Origin: Paenibacillus bovis
Lineage (GTDB): Bacteria > Bacillota > Bacilli > Paenibacillales > Paenibacillaceae
Direction: 5' to 3'
Length of the DNA: 64,000 bases
NCBI RefSeq assembly: GCF_001421015.2
Contig: NZ_CP013023.1
Span: 3,899,501 to 3,963,500 of the forward strand
Below, in pieces: positions 6,200 through 16,246 of this stretch. The stretch's first letter is position 1; every line of letters starts with the position of its first letter. The notes beneath the pieces were generated by a model that saw only the letters and a list, made by a program, of their open reading frames with translations, did no database searches and was not told the origin of the DNA. The position numbers were made by a program, and so were the translations under genes.

Positions 6200-7315
6200 T
6201 CAGACAAATACCGAATATTCATTTTGCTGCAGCATCGCTTTGGCTTGTTCCATATCATGCTCGTTGCGGAATGACAGGCGCATCACACCCGGCACATCCT
6301 CCCGGCTCTCGATAATCTGTACGTTGCTGATATTGATGCCGCGGTTACCGATCTCGGTCGTAATTTTGCCGATAATCCCTGGATGATCGGGCACATCGAG
6401 GTAGAGATCGTACAGCTTGGTAATCATGCCTTTGCGGCGTTCAGGCAATTCGTCGCGGAAAGCACCGGCTTTTTCAAATTGTTCCTCAATCCCGCGGGCA
6501 TCCTCACTCTCCAGCAAGCCGATAAACTGTTCTACACCTTCATTCCAGTCTTCCAGCAGCTGCAGTATAATATGGCGGTTATTGAGCAGAATATCGCGCC
6601 AGACGATTGGATCACTGGAAGCAATCCGGGTAATATCCCGGAATCCTCCTGCTGCCAGCATCCGATATAACGGATTGCCTTCATTGTACTGCCGGATCTG
6701 ATTGACAAGCGCCACAGCAATCACATGGGGCAAATGGCTGATCGCCCCGACGATCTCGTCATGCATCTGCGGCTCCACCCGTATGACCTGGGCTCGGGTA
6801 TGCTGTGTCAGCAGATCAGCGAGACGCTCATAGGCCGGTTGCGGCACATGCTCCGGAGGCGTCAGCACATAGTAGGCATTTTCAAACAGCAGATAAGAAG
6901 CTGCGCCTACTCCCGAGCGTTCCGAACCTGCCATAGGATGGCCGCCAATAAAGTGCACACCTTCATGCAGCTGAAGCTGCTCTGCACAGGCAGCAATGGA
7001 AGCTTTGGTACTGCCTACATCGGTAATGATACAACCTTGCTTCAAGGGCAGACGACTCAGCTGCTCCAGATAGGTACCGAGCAGACTAACCGGTACACAG
7101 AGGAAAATAAAATCGGCATCCAGTGCAGCTTCTTCCATAGACAGTGTGGCATGATCAACCACCTGTCGCTCCTGATACGTATGTATCAATTCCGGCAAGT
7201 GCGTATAACCGGTCACATGCAGACCCGGCTTGCCTTTAAAACAAAGCGCGAGCGAGCCGCCAATTAGCCCTACACCGAAGATTGTAATTTTCGTTATCAT
7301 GATTATCCCACTCAT
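6200..7315 (-). CDS. tyrA: Prephenate dehydrogenase (tyrosine biosynthesis)
   Basis: 371 aa. N-terminal Rossmann domain with GVGLIGGS (14-21), the prephenate-binding GGHPMAGSERSG region, a helical dehydrogenase domain, and a C-terminal ACT domain (about 300-371, starting DVPDHPGIIGKITTEIG) expected to mediate feedback control by tyrosine. It converts prephenate to 4-hydroxyphenylpyruvate. The ATG at codon 6 (MITKITIFG) is an alternative start; neither has a strong SD. Downstream of hisC as in Bacillus, where HisC also acts as an aromatic aminotransferase in the last step. Confidence 0.93.
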   Translation of the reverse strand: MSGIIMITKITIFGVGLIGGSLALCFKGKPGLHVTGYTHLPELIHTYQERQVVDHATLSMEEAALDADFIFLCVPVSLLGTYLEQLSRLPLKQGCIITDVGSTKASIAACAEQLQLHEGVHFIGGHPMAGSERSGVGAASYLLFENAYYVLTPPEHVPQPAYERLADLLTQHTRAQVIRVEPQMHDEIVGAISHLPHVIAVALVNQIRQYNEGNPLYRMLAAGGFRDITRIASSDPIVWRDILLNNRHIILQLLEDWNEGVEQFIGLLESEDARGIEEQFEKAGAFRDELPERRKGMITKLYDLYLDVPDHPGIIGKITTEIGNRGINISNVQIIESREDVPGVMRLSFRNEHDMEQAKAMLQQNEYSVFV

Positions 7316-7475
7316 TCTTCGTTGATTAGATTACGTAAATATATGGGTATCTGCTGCATAGATGCTTTAAAGCATCATAATCTGTATGCACAGATGAGCA
7401 GCGAATTTCCCGGCCCGCTTCTCTGCCGGAGAAAATCCGCCTGTACCCAAATGATTAACTTGCTCGTTACAGCAT

Positions 7476-8573
7476 TTAGACAGCAGCTGTACGTTCTTGC
7501 AGTGTTTCTTCCAGTGCACGGATAAAAATCTCATTCTCGCGTGCTGTTCCTACAGTTACACGGATATACGTAGGGTATTTGTGATGGCCTGCACGGATAA
7601 TAACGCCGCGGCTCAGCATGGACTGGAATACTTCCATGGCCGGGTGTCCGGTATCGACCATAATAAAGTTCGTTTGACTCGGGAAATAAGACAATCCCAG
7701 GCGTTCGAAATGACCTGTCAGATAATCGATACCTTCACGGTTTTTCGTACGGCATTCTTTTACAAAATCCTGATCACGCAGTGCCTGACGGGCAGCCGCC
7801 TGACCTACTCGTGAAGTGTTGAAAGGCTCGCGTACCTGATTAATCAGTTTGATTACATCGGCTCCACCGATTCCGTAACCAATGCGCAGTGCAGCCAGTC
7901 CGTAGATTTTGGAGAATGTGCGCAGAATGACCAGATTCGGATACTTGGACAGCATCGGAACACTTTGTGGATAAGCGCCATCGACCACATATTCGTAGTA
8001 CGCTTCATCCAGTACTACCAGTACATGAGACGGTACCTGATCCATGAATTGGACCAATTCGGCTTCATCTACAATCGTACCTGTCGGGTTGTTTGGATTG
8101 CAGACCCAGACAATTTTGGTATGATCATTAATTTGCGCCAGCATACCTGGCAGATCGTGTACGCCATTTTTGAGCGGTACTTCGTGAACAGCAGCACCTT
8201 CGATATCCGCATTGCTTTTATATACGGAGAATGTCTGATCGGCCATGATTGTCTCATCGCCCGGTTCCAGAAATGCGCGCGTAATCAAAGCAATAATCTC
8301 ATCGGAACCGCAGCCGAAAATAATCTGTTCGGACGTTACGCCCAGAGAAGCAGCCAGTTCGGAGGTCAATTCGACAGCGCCGCCATCCGGATACAGATGC
8401 AGTTGAGTCAGTTCGGCAGCAATCGCCTGCTGGACAGAAGGAGCAGATCCATACGGATTTTCATTGGAAGCCAGCTTGGTTACTTCGGTCAAACCCAGCT
8501 CGCGCTTTACTTCTTCAATTGGCTTGCCCGGTTGGTATACGGGAATATTTACAATACGGGATTTCGGTTTCAT
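7476..8573 (-). CDS. hisC: Histidinol-phosphate / aromatic aminotransferase
   Basis: A 365-aa fold-type I PLP enzyme. LASNENPYGS at the N-terminus, VCNPNNPTGT, LDEAYYEY, and the PLP lysine in RTFSKIYGLAALRIGYG (about K222). AAGGAGTG lies 6 bases upstream of the ATG at 8573, so the 17 extra codons upstream are excluded. Placement between trpA and tyrA mirrors B. subtilis, where this enzyme serves histidine synthesis and the final transamination to Tyr and Phe. It probably also has its own promoter (see 8628). Confidence 0.93.
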   Translation of the reverse strand: MKPKSRIVNIPVYQPGKPIEEVKRELGLTEVTKLASNENPYGSAPSVQQAIAAELTQLHLYPDGGAVELTSELAASLGVTSEQIIFGCGSDEIIALITRAFLEPGDETIMADQTFSVYKSNADIEGAAVHEVPLKNGVHDLPGMLAQINDHTKIVWVCNPNNPTGTIVDEAELVQFMDQVPSHVLVVLDEAYYEYVVDGAYPQSVPMLSKYPNLVILRTFSKIYGLAALRIGYGIGGADVIKLINQVREPFNTSRVGQAAARQALRDQDFVKECRTKNREGIDYLTGHFERLGLSYFPSQTNFIMVDTGHPAMEVFQSMLSRGVIIRAGHHKYPTYIRVTVGTARENEIFIRALEETLQERTAAV

Positions 8574-8627
8574 TGGGACCACTCCTTCGGACTGTTTACA
8601 TTTTCTTGACTGTTGTAGATTCATTAC

Positions 8628-8633
8628 ATTATA
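8628..8633 (-). promoter_or_regulatory. Possible hisC promoter (-10)
   Basis: TATAAT on the minus strand about 55 bases upstream of the hisC ATG. No convincing -35 was found, so activation or read-through from trpA remains possible. Confidence 0.35.
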
Positions 8634-8744
8634 CAGAATTAGCGGAAGGAATTCACCGTTTCCGCGGAAAACCTGCTTCCGACTGATTCGATATCATTCC
8701 ATCCGCTGATTCAGCATGATGACTGCCAGAAAGCAGGTATTTCC

Positions 8745-8764
8745 AGTACAGAATATTCTGTACT
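8745..8764. promoter_or_regulatory. Perfect 20-bp palindrome in the trpA-hisC gap
   Basis: AGTACAGAATATTCTGTACT is its own reverse complement. Further AGTACT and GTAC half-sites follow within 15 bases. Likely an operator for a dimeric regulator; the regulator is not identifiable. Confidence 0.45.
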
Positions 8765-8882
8765 AAAGTACTCTTTTGTACCTTTTATGGCAGTAAGCTT
8801 ATATATAGTTATGGTGCTATCCAGATTTGACGTTCCCGGTTATAGAGGATCCGGATTATAAGTGTTGAAAGGTAAACCCGGG

Positions 8883-9716
8883 TTAGTCGGAACCGATCAG
8901 ATCGGATACAAAATTCCGGATTTGCAGCAGTCCTTCCGCTTTGCGTTCCGGATCGGTCAGCAGCGGAATCTGGGATTCGATCTGACGTACAATCGCGCTG
9001 CCCACAACGACTCCATCACAGAACTCGGAGAACTGCTTTACCTGCTCATGACTGGAAATACCGAATCCAACAGCTACTGGCAGATCCGTATTAGCTTTGA
9101 CATTACGGATAAACTGCTCCACATTGTTATGGAACGAAGCGCGTTCTCCGGTGACTCCCAGAGAAGACACACAGTATACGAATCCCTGCGCTCCATCCAG
9201 GATAGAAGCAATACGTTCTTCGGATGTCGGCGCTACCAGCGGCACGAGGCTGACACCAGCAGCTCTGGAACGGCTGCGCATCTCGTCGGATTCTTCGACC
9301 GGCAGATCCGGTATAATCATGCCGCTGATATCGTAACGCTGCATCTGTTCGAAGAATCGATCCAGTCCGTACTGCAGAATCGGATTGTAATAAGTGAACA
9401 GAATAAACGGCATCGTTACTCCACGGCTGCGGGCCTGCTCGGCAACTTCCAGACAGGTATCAATCGTTACCTGATGGGTTAATGAGCGCTGGGAAGCACG
9501 CTGGATCACCGGGCCATCGGCCAGCGGATCAGAGTAAGGAACACCAAGTTCCAGGATATGCGCACCTGCCTCCTGCAGCTCTACAATAATATCTACCGTA
9601 GTCTGAGGGTCAGGATCACCCACGGTCAGGAACGGAATCAATGCGGTCTCACCCTTCTCCCGGAGCTCTGCAAAGGTAACATCCATCCGGTTCTGGCTCT
9701 GCCCTGTAATGCTCAT
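8883..9716 (-). CDS. trpA: Tryptophan synthase alpha subunit
   Basis: 277 aa TIM barrel. The catalytic pair is E56 in [10 protein letters not shown] and D67 in LADGPVIQ, 11 residues apart as in the Salmonella enzyme. It cleaves indole-3-glycerol phosphate and passes indole to TrpB. The start overlaps the trpB stop by 4 bases (ATGA), indicating translational coupling. Last trp gene of the operon. Confidence 0.96.
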   Translation of the reverse strand: MSITGQSQNRMDVTFAELREKGETALIPFLTVGDPDPQTTVDIIVELQEAGAHILELGVPYSDPLADGPVIQRASQRSLTHQVTIDTCLEVAEQARSRGVTMPFILFTYYNPILQYGLDRFFEQMQRYDISGMIIPDLPVEESDEMRSRSRAAGVSLVPLVAPTSEERIASILDGAQGFVYCVSSLGVTGERASFHNNVEQFIRNVKANTDLPVAVGFGISSHEQVKQFSEFCDGVVVGSAIVRQIESQIPLLTDPERKAEGLLQIRNFVSDLIGSD

Positions 9717-10909
9717 AGTGATCCCTCCCGCTCATATCTCATAATGGATTCTACATCTTTGTCACCGCGGCCCGACAAGCAAATGACCAGTAGCTGCTCG
9801 GATGTCATTTCCTTGGCCAGCTTGACGGTATGGGCAATCGCATGAGCCGATTCCAGAGCTGGAATAATTCCTTCCGTCCGGCACAGCAGCTTGAGTGCAT
9901 CCAGCGCCTCCTGATCGGTAATCGGTACATACTGGGCACGTTCGATATCTTTGAGATAGGAGTGTTCCGGCCCTACACCGGGATAATCCAATCCTGCAGA
10001 GATCGAGTGTGCTTCCTGTACCTGTCCGTGCTGATCCTGTAGCAGATAGCTCATCGAACCCTGGAATACGCCTTTGGTACCGAGGCTCATCGTTGCAGCA
10101 TGCAGCGGTGTATCAATACCGCGTCCGGCTGCTTCTACTCCGATCAGACGCACGTCTTTATCTTCCACAAAAGGATAGAACATGCCGATTGCGTTGCTGC
10201 CGCCACCGATTGCAGCGACTACCGTATGCGGCAGACAATTTTCCTTTTCCAGAATCTGACGGCGTGTTTCGTCCCCGATTACCCGTTGGAAGTTACGCAC
10301 CATCATGGGATACGGATGCGGACCAACCGCCGAACCGAGAATGTAGAAGGTATCATCTACATTGCTGACCCAGTAGCGCAATGCTTCATTTCCCGCATCC
10401 TTGAGCGTCCGGCTGCCAGACGTAACCGGAATGACTTCAGCTCCCAGCATATTCATACGGAATACGTTCAGCTGCTGACGCTTGATATCTTCTTCACCCA
10501 TAAATACTTTACATTCCAGACCGAGCAGCGCGGCTACAGTCGCTGTAGCTACACCATGCTGCCCTGCTCCTGTTTCGGCGATAACTTTCTTTTTACCCAT
10601 ACGCTTGGCGAGTACACCCTGACCAATAGCGTTATTGATCTTATGGGCACCGGTATGGTTCAGGTCTTCACGTTTGAGGTAGATTTTGGGACCACCCAGC
10701 TGTTCGGTCAGTCTCTCGGCATAATAAAGTGGTGTCTCGCGTCCGGAATATTCTTTGAGCAGATAATTAACCTCTGCATTAAATTCATCGTCAGCCGCAT
10801 ATTTGCGGTAGGATTCTTCGAGCTCGATTAGTGCGTTCATAAGCGTCTCCGGTACATAGCGTCCGCCGAAGTCTCCAAATCTTCCTTTTGCATCAGGTAG
10901 TGTTGTCAT
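9713..10909 (-). CDS. trpB: Tryptophan synthase beta subunit
   Basis: 398 aa PLP enzyme. PLP lysine K90 in [20 protein letters not shown] loop, phosphate-binding GGGSNAIG near 235-242, and the C-terminal CLSGRGDKD. It condenses indole with serine to tryptophan. It overlaps trpA by 4 bases and adjoins trpF. Confidence 0.97.
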   Translation of the reverse strand: MTTLPDAKGRFGDFGGRYVPETLMNALIELEESYRKYAADDEFNAEVNYLLKEYSGRETPLYYAERLTEQLGGPKIYLKREDLNHTGAHKINNAIGQGVLAKRMGKKKVIAETGAGQHGVATATVAALLGLECKVFMGEEDIKRQQLNVFRMNMLGAEVIPVTSGSRTLKDAGNEALRYWVSNVDDTFYILGSAVGPHPYPMMVRNFQRVIGDETRRQILEKENCLPHTVVAAIGGGSNAIGMFYPFVEDKDVRLIGVEAAGRGIDTPLHAATMSLGTKGVFQGSMSYLLQDQHGQVQEAHSISAGLDYPGVGPEHSYLKDIERAQYVPITDQEALDALKLLCRTEGIIPALESAHAIAHTVKLAKEMTSEQLLVICLSGRGDKDVESIMRYEREGSL

Positions 10910-11652
10910 TATGCTCTCGCCCTTTCCACAAACGATTTAATTTTGGCTATATCCTTGATTCCATCTGTCTCTACGCCGCTGGATACATCAATTCCTTCCA
11001 GGGGATAGCCGGACAGCAGGCTCTTTACATTCTCGGGATTCAGTCCGCCTGCGACGAATAGCGGAATCTGATGTTCTGCTGTCCACTCGTGGTAAGCATG
11101 GATCTGATCCCAGGCAAATGTTTTGCCTGAGCCTCCTCCGTACAGAGGGTCATACGTATCTAATAAAAAGGCATCTACAGTGCCTTTGTACATTTCCAAT
11201 TGGGCAGCAGTATCAGACTGCTGTGGATTGCTGCTGAGGGAGATAACCTTGAAGACCTGTACGCCCAGTTTTTCGCGCACCTGTCGGCAAAACTCCGGTG
11301 ATTCCTTGCCATGCAGCTGGATAATATCCAATGGAGCTTCATGAGTAATCCGGACTAGTTCATCCAGTTCCGGATTCACAAATACGCCTGCGCTCTGCGG
11401 ACGCTGTCCTTCCGGCCATTGCCGGAGCATTTCGATCAATTCACCCGCCTGATGTGCAGTCACCTGCCGTTTGCTTCTGGCGAACACAAATCCGATATAA
11501 TCGACGGGTAGCGGTATCATAGATTTTAGCACTTCAACGCTTTGAAGTCCACAAATTTTTATCTTCGTTTTGGCTTGGCTGCTGTGCTCTTTGTCCTCTT
11601 TTACAGGTGATTCACCAGGGTAAGAAGCAGCTGGCTGCTGCTGTTTATTCAT
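10909..11652 (-). CDS. trpF: Phosphoribosylanthranilate isomerase
   Basis: 247 aa, about 30 residues longer than usual because of a polar N-terminal extension before the core begins at KIKICGLQ (catalytic Cys34). Catalytic Asp in [17 protein letters not shown]. The ATG overlaps the trpC stop, so the extension may be an artefact of coupling; a start closer to the core cannot be excluded. Third step after anthranilate. Confidence 0.93.
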   Translation of the reverse strand: MNKQQQPAASYPGESPVKEDKEHSSQAKTKIKICGLQSVEVLKSMIPLPVDYIGFVFARSKRQVTAHQAGELIEMLRQWPEGQRPQSAGVFVNPELDELVRITHEAPLDIIQLHGKESPEFCRQVREKLGVQVFKVISLSSNPQQSDTAAQLEMYKGTVDAFLLDTYDPLYGGGSGKTFAWDQIHAYHEWTAEHQIPLFVAGGLNPENVKSLLSGYPLEGIDVSSGVETDGIKDIAKIKSFVERARA

Positions 11653-12487
11653 GGGAAGCCTCGGTAGCCGCTTGGTGATTCTTACGAAACTGTACAGGCT
11701 CCATCAGGGTTCTTACAGCCTGTGCAATATCTTCCTGCCGCATAAAATATTCGCCTACCAGTACCCCGGCAGCGCCAGCTTCCGCTACATAACGGATATC
11801 ATCCGGTGACATAATACCACTTTCGCTGATCAGAGGTACTCCCTCTGGCAGCAGACGAATCAATTCAGCTGTTGTAGACAGCGAGGTTTCGAAAGTCTTA
11901 AGATCCCGGTTATTTACTCCGATCAATCCGTGTTCTGTCGCTCCTGGGGCTGCAAGTACAATTTCCAGCTCATGACGGTCATGCACTTCGATCAGTACAT
12001 CCAGTCCAAGCGATACAGCAACCGCCAGATAATCACGAATCTGCGCAGGCGTCAGAATAGCCGCGATTAGCAGAATCGCATCTGCTCCAATCAACCGTGC
12101 TTCATAGATTTGCCGTTCATCTATAATAAAGTCTTTGCGCAGCAGCGGCAGCTGAATCGCTTCGTGAATCTCCGTGAGATAGCGATCATTTCCCTGGAAA
12201 TACTGCACATCGGTCAATACAGATATACAATCAGCTCCCGCCTGTTCATACGCACGGGCAATATTCACCGGATCAAAGTCCGGTCGGATCAATCCTTTGG
12301 AAGGTGAAGCCTTTTTCACTTCGGCGATCAGACCAACATTCCGATTGGCGTCCGATGTCAATGCATGACGGAACCCGCGCGTTGCAGGCATGTCTGCGAT
12401 CCGACGTTCTGCGTCTGCCAGCGAGAAACGGCTGGCGAGCTGCTCTACTTCACCTTGTTTGGTTACTACGATACGATCAAGATACAT
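11645..12487 (-). CDS. trpC: Indole-3-glycerol phosphate synthase
   Basis: 280 aa TIM barrel. IAEVKKASPSKG (54-65) supplies catalytic Glu/Lys, LLRKDFIID carries the second Lys, and ISESGI and GVLVGEYFMR bind phosphate. It overlaps trpD by 11 bases and trpF by 8. Confidence 0.95.
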   Translation of the reverse strand: MYLDRIVVTKQGEVEQLASRFSLADAERRIADMPATRGFRHALTSDANRNVGLIAEVKKASPSKGLIRPDFDPVNIARAYEQAGADCISVLTDVQYFQGNDRYLTEIHEAIQLPLLRKDFIIDERQIYEARLIGADAILLIAAILTPAQIRDYLAVAVSLGLDVLIEVHDRHELEIVLAAPGATEHGLIGVNNRDLKTFETSLSTTAELIRLLPEGVPLISESGIMSPDDIRYVAEAGAAGVLVGEYFMRQEDIAQAVRTLMEPVQFRKNHQAATEASHE

Positions 12488-13517
12488 AACTGTATGCCTC
12501 CGTTGTCTGAATTAGTTGTTCCAGCTTGTTCGCTGCTGCCCCGGAATCGATAGCGGCGGCTGCAATAGCTGCTCCCTCGGCCAGATGATCCGCCTGTCCT
12601 GCCAGGTAAATACAGGCAGCTGTATTGGCGAGTACTACATCCCGGTACGCTCCTTTTTCGCCATTCAGTACCCGGCGAATAATATCCGCATTTTGCAGAG
12701 CATCGCCGCCCAGCATATGCTCCAGCGGATGCATATCCAGTCCAAAATCATGTGGATGCACTTCATACGTCTTCACTTGTCCATCACGCAGTTCGGCGAT
12801 CCGGGTAGGCGCTGCAATACTGATCTCATCCAGTCCATCATGACTGGCAACGACCATCGCACGTTTGAGTCCAAGCAGATTCAGCGTCTCGGCGACGGTC
12901 TCGATTTTGCTGGCATCATAGAGTCCAATCAGCTGACGATCTGCACCAGCCGGATTGGTCAGCGGTCCCAGCATATTGAATACGGTACGTACGCCCAACT
13001 CGCGTCTGGTAGCGGCGGCATGTTTCATAGAGGGATGGAATACCTGTGCAAACAGGAAACAGATACCGATTTCATCCAGACAGCGTGCTGCCTGATCTGC
13101 ATTCAGCCCGATATTGACTCCAAGTGCTTCCAGTACATCCGCACTGCCTGCCTTACCGGAAGCAGAACGGTTGCCATGCTTGGCTACACGTACCGATACC
13201 GATGAAGCAATAATAGCAGACACAGTAGAAATATTAAATTTGTGAATCCCTGAACCGCCTGTACCACAGGTATCCAGCAGGTTGGAAGACAATACAGGCA
13301 CCCGTCCGCCGCTCATGCGCATCGCTTCGGCAAAGCCTGCGATTTCTTCGACGGTCTCTCCTTTTACCCGCAGCGCTGTCAGCAGTCCGCCGATCTGTGA
13401 AGGTGTAGCTTCTCCACTCATGATGGTACTCATCACGCGGTTTGCTTCTTCACGCTGCAAATGCTCTCCCTGAATGACTTTGGTAATCGCCTGCTGCATC
13501 GTAGCTGATGTATACAT
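12477..13517 (-). CDS. trpD: Anthranilate phosphoribosyltransferase
   Basis: 346 aa. PRPP-binding DTCGTGGSG (82-90) and KHGNRSASGKAGSADVLEALG. GAGGAGACGAG precedes the ATG. Transfers phosphoribosyl to anthranilate. No trpG amidotransferase gene lies between trpE and trpD, as in B. subtilis, where pabA supplies it elsewhere. Confidence 0.95.
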   Translation of the reverse strand: MYTSATMQQAITKVIQGEHLQREEANRVMSTIMSGEATPSQIGGLLTALRVKGETVEEIAGFAEAMRMSGGRVPVLSSNLLDTCGTGGSGIHKFNISTVSAIIASSVSVRVAKHGNRSASGKAGSADVLEALGVNIGLNADQAARCLDEIGICFLFAQVFHPSMKHAAATRRELGVRTVFNMLGPLTNPAGADRQLIGLYDASKIETVAETLNLLGLKRAMVVASHDGLDEISIAAPTRIAELRDGQVKTYEVHPHDFGLDMHPLEHMLGGDALQNADIIRRVLNGEKGAYRDVVLANTAACIYLAGQADHLAEGAAIAAAAIDSGAAANKLEQLIQTTEAYSYVS

Positions 13518-13617
13518 CTCGTCTCCTCCTCTTGGATCTGCCGGTTGTCTATTCGCTCGGCTCTGTGATTTATAATAAATTCAGGCTCTTAACCTGCTTG
13601 ATTTATAGGTTGTCTGC

Positions 13618-15177
13618 TTATACCGGTTCGTAGCCGTACAGATAATCCTGATTGGTTACAGTCTCCGGATGGTTGGATTTCGGTGGAAACATCGCTTCAG
13701 CGACTCGGATAGATTTGAGCATCGCTTTTGCTTTGTTGACCGTTTCCTGATATTCATTTTCCGGAATGGAATCCCAGACGATTCCGGCACCTGCCTGTAC
13801 ATAAGCACGGCCATGTTTGAAAATAATCGTCCGGATCGTAATGCAGGCATCCATATTGCCCGAAAAGCCCAGATACCCGATCGCACCGGCATACGCGCCG
13901 CGTGCCTCATTCTCAATCTCCGCGATAATCTCCATCGCCCGCAGCTTGGGTGCACCCGATACGGTACCCGCCGGCAGGCAGGAGAGAAATGCATCGAAAA
14001 AGTCTTTATCCTTACGCAGCTGACCCGATACATTGGATACGATATGCATGACATGCGAGTATTTCTCGATCTGCATAAAAGAATCTGCTTTGACTGTACC
14101 GAACTCGGATACACGACCCAGATCATTACGTCCCAGATCTACGAGCATCAGATGCTCAGCCCGTTCCTTTTCATCCTGAAGCAGCTCTTCGGCCAGCGCC
14201 TGATCTTCCGCTTCGGTTTTGCCTCTTGGCCGGGTACCTGCGATTGGACGAGTCTGCAGCCGATCGCCTTCAACTTTGACCAGTGCCTCCGGTGATGTAC
14301 CGACGATGATCTCGTCGTCCATTTTCAGATAATACATATACGGGGAGGGGTTCATCGTCCGCAGTACACGATAGACTTCCAGCGGAGCCACTTCGGTCTC
14401 AATATGGAAACGCTGGGACAGCACTACCTGGAAAATGTCTCCGGCGCGGATATATTCTTTGGCCCGGCTTACTCCGTCCAGGTATTCTTCCTTGGTCATA
14501 TTCGACTGAATCTCGCCCAGCTCGATATCTTCTGATACCGGAGCACGTCCTGCCGTACTGATCGGCGGCTGGTTATGCAGCAGCAGCTCCATTGCTTCTA
14601 GCTTGTGTGAAGCCTGATCATACGCTTTGCGAATCTGCTGGTCATCAGCTCCTTCAGGGATATGTACATTGCTGACGAGCAGAATATGCTGTTTTACATG
14701 GTCAAACACGACAATCTGATCACAGAACATAAACTGGATATCATCCATACCCATATCATCTATACGATGGGCCGGTAATTTCTCGTAATACTGCAGCAGA
14801 TCATAACCGAAGAATCCGATTGCTCCACCTGTAAAAGGAGGCAGCGTATCTAGCTTGGGACTGCGGTAACGACGCAGCAGCGCTTTGAGCTGTTCGACCG
14901 GCTTACCGGTTAATGCTTTTTTCTCGCCGTTCATTTCCAGTGTAATCTGTCCCTGCTTGCCCGAGATCATCAGGAAAGGATCACTGCCGATAAAAGAATA
15001 TCGAGCCCATTTGCTGCCACCTTCTACACTCTCCAGCAGAAAGGCACGTTTGTGATCGGCATAACGCTGGAATATGCGGATCGGTGTCTCCATATCTCCG
15101 AGCAGCCGCTTGGTAATCGGCACCAGATTGTATTGACCTGCCATTGCGATGACTTGCTCTACCTGAGGTTGAATCAT
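13618..15177 (-). CDS. trpE: Anthranilate synthase component I
   Basis: 519 aa. The LLES motif (47-50) is the tryptophan feedback site; the C-terminal chorismate-binding domain holds GTSPEALVK, PIAGTRPRG, LVDLGRNDLGR and GAPKLRAMEII. AAAAGGAGCGG precedes the ATG. First enzyme of the trp operon. The long leader carries a TRAP-type triplet cluster (15592-15642) and an intrinsic terminator (15247-15282), so transcription is probably attenuated by tryptophan. Confidence 0.96.
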   Translation of the reverse strand: MIQPQVEQVIAMAGQYNLVPITKRLLGDMETPIRIFQRYADHKRAFLLESVEGGSKWARYSFIGSDPFLMISGKQGQITLEMNGEKKALTGKPVEQLKALLRRYRSPKLDTLPPFTGGAIGFFGYDLLQYYEKLPAHRIDDMGMDDIQFMFCDQIVVFDHVKQHILLVSNVHIPEGADDQQIRKAYDQASHKLEAMELLLHNQPPISTAGRAPVSEDIELGEIQSNMTKEEYLDGVSRAKEYIRAGDIFQVVLSQRFHIETEVAPLEVYRVLRTMNPSPYMYYLKMDDEIIVGTSPEALVKVEGDRLQTRPIAGTRPRGKTEAEDQALAEELLQDEKERAEHLMLVDLGRNDLGRVSEFGTVKADSFMQIEKYSHVMHIVSNVSGQLRKDKDFFDAFLSCLPAGTVSGAPKLRAMEIIAEIENEARGAYAGAIGYLGFSGNMDACITIRTIIFKHGRAYVQAGAGIVWDSIPENEYQETVNKAKAMLKSIRVAEAMFPPKSNHPETVTNQDYLYGYEPV

Positions 15178-15246
15178 AAATATCCGCTCCTTTTATATCA
15201 TGTAGGGTGAATTCGCTTTTGAATGAATAGTGATATGCCGGATAAC

Positions 15247-15282
15247 AAAAAAAGCCTTCACGCGTAATGACGCATGAAGGCT
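15247..15282 (-). terminator. Intrinsic terminator in the trpE leader (attenuator candidate)
   Basis: AGCCTTCAtGCG / CGCgTGAAGGCT stem followed by seven T residues on the minus strand, 70 bases before the trpE ATG. Its position before a biosynthetic gene points to attenuation. Confidence 0.75.
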
Positions 15283-15591
15283 GCTATGTGCAGATTGTAC
15301 AAATGTAAGAAATGGAATATATCTATCCATCTCCTGCTTCCCCGGTGAATGGTTCAATCCTGCTATTGGCAACAGCAAGATATACCTATGGAATCAATAG
15401 CGTCAAAGTAGCTGCTTTCCCTGTGGAAAACGGCCTACCCTGTACATGATTCCTCATCCGGTTCTGCTCTTAAAACGCCATCGCACCTGTAATCGCTACG
15501 GACACACGCTCGGAACTCCCATTCACTGCTGATTCTGCTCAGCCTATTCATGTTCGTTCATACTGTCCGCCGATAGGGCTTACGTTTTCTT

Positions 15592-15642
15592 CTCATCTAT
15601 ACTCTTCTCTACTCAATTGCATCTCATCTCAATACACGGCTC
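15592..15642 (-). promoter_or_regulatory. TRAP-binding-type GAG/UAG repeat in the trp leader
   Basis: Eight minus-strand triplets (seven GAG, one TAG) at 15640, 15628, 15623, 15612, 15607, 15602, 15597 and 15592 (lowest coordinate of each). Five in a row are spaced exactly 5 nt, i.e. 2-nt spacers, as in B. subtilis TRAP targets (11 triplets). The TRAP gene mtrB lies at 25762-25998. Confidence 0.65.
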
Positions 15643-15738
15643 ATACTGCTTATTAATCTTGTTGTATACTATACTTCATAATAGACCGCTAATGCAACCC
15701 TTACCGTGAAAAATATAATTTCGACGCTTTAAAGCGAC

Positions 15739-15770
15739 AAAAGGAAAGGCATAATAATGCCTTTCCTTTT
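15739..15770 (-). terminator. Terminator between aroH and trpE
   Basis: Perfect 14-bp stem AAAAGGAAAGGCAT / ATGCCTTTCCTTTT with a 4-base loop, 104 bases past the aroH stop. It separates aro from trp transcription at least partly. Confidence 0.8.
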
Positions 15771-15873
15771 GTATCACAGTATAGGGCTTATAGGAAATAT
15801 AACCATACATCTATATCCAGGCTATCCTGCTTATTGGGTTGTCGAAATATAGACGATATGCTCCGTCCAGCAA

Positions 15874-16242
15874 TCAGGATGTAGCCAGATCGGGACGAAG
15901 TCGTTTGGCTTCATTCAGGTAGACATGACGAATTTCCTGCTGGGTCTTGGTTGTATTGATATGCAGCATCAGCCGGATACACAGCGGCAGACTGCCCTGA
16001 ACCGGTACTTCCAGCGCACACATCAGCGGAACCATGTTCCAGCCCTCCATCTCGCGAATAGCCAGAGCCGGGAAAACAGCATCCAGATCCGGTGTCATGG
16101 TAATCCAGATACTGCTGATATCTTCCGGTTCGAATTCATTGCGATCCACGATCTCCTGCAGCAGAACCAGCGTTTCATCTAGAATCTCCTGACGGTCGTT
16201 GCGGGTCACGGTTGTGGCTCCGCGAATACCTCTTACATACAT
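15874..16242 (-). CDS. aroH: Chorismate mutase, AroH class
   Basis: 122 aa, the size of the B. subtilis trimeric AroH. YVRGIRGATTV at the N-terminus (Arg7-type active-site residue), LLQEIVDRN, and the conserved ALEVPVQGSLPLCIRLMLHIN stretch. Converts chorismate to prephenate. It begins 4 bases after aroB. Confidence 0.94.
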   Translation of the reverse strand: MYVRGIRGATTVTRNDRQEILDETLVLLQEIVDRNEFEPEDISSIWITMTPDLDAVFPALAIREMEGWNMVPLMCALEVPVQGSLPLCIRLMLHINTTKTQQEIRHVYLNEAKRLRPDLATS

Positions 16243-16246
16243 GCTC

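Noticed and set aside
15193..15378. 61-codon frame in the trpE leader as a Trp-rich leader peptide
   Set aside because: It contains no tryptophan codon, so ribosome-mediated attenuation of the classic kind is not supported.
15178..15660. T-box in the trpE leader
   Set aside because: No AGGGTGGNACCGCG element is present; the triplet cluster points to TRAP instead.
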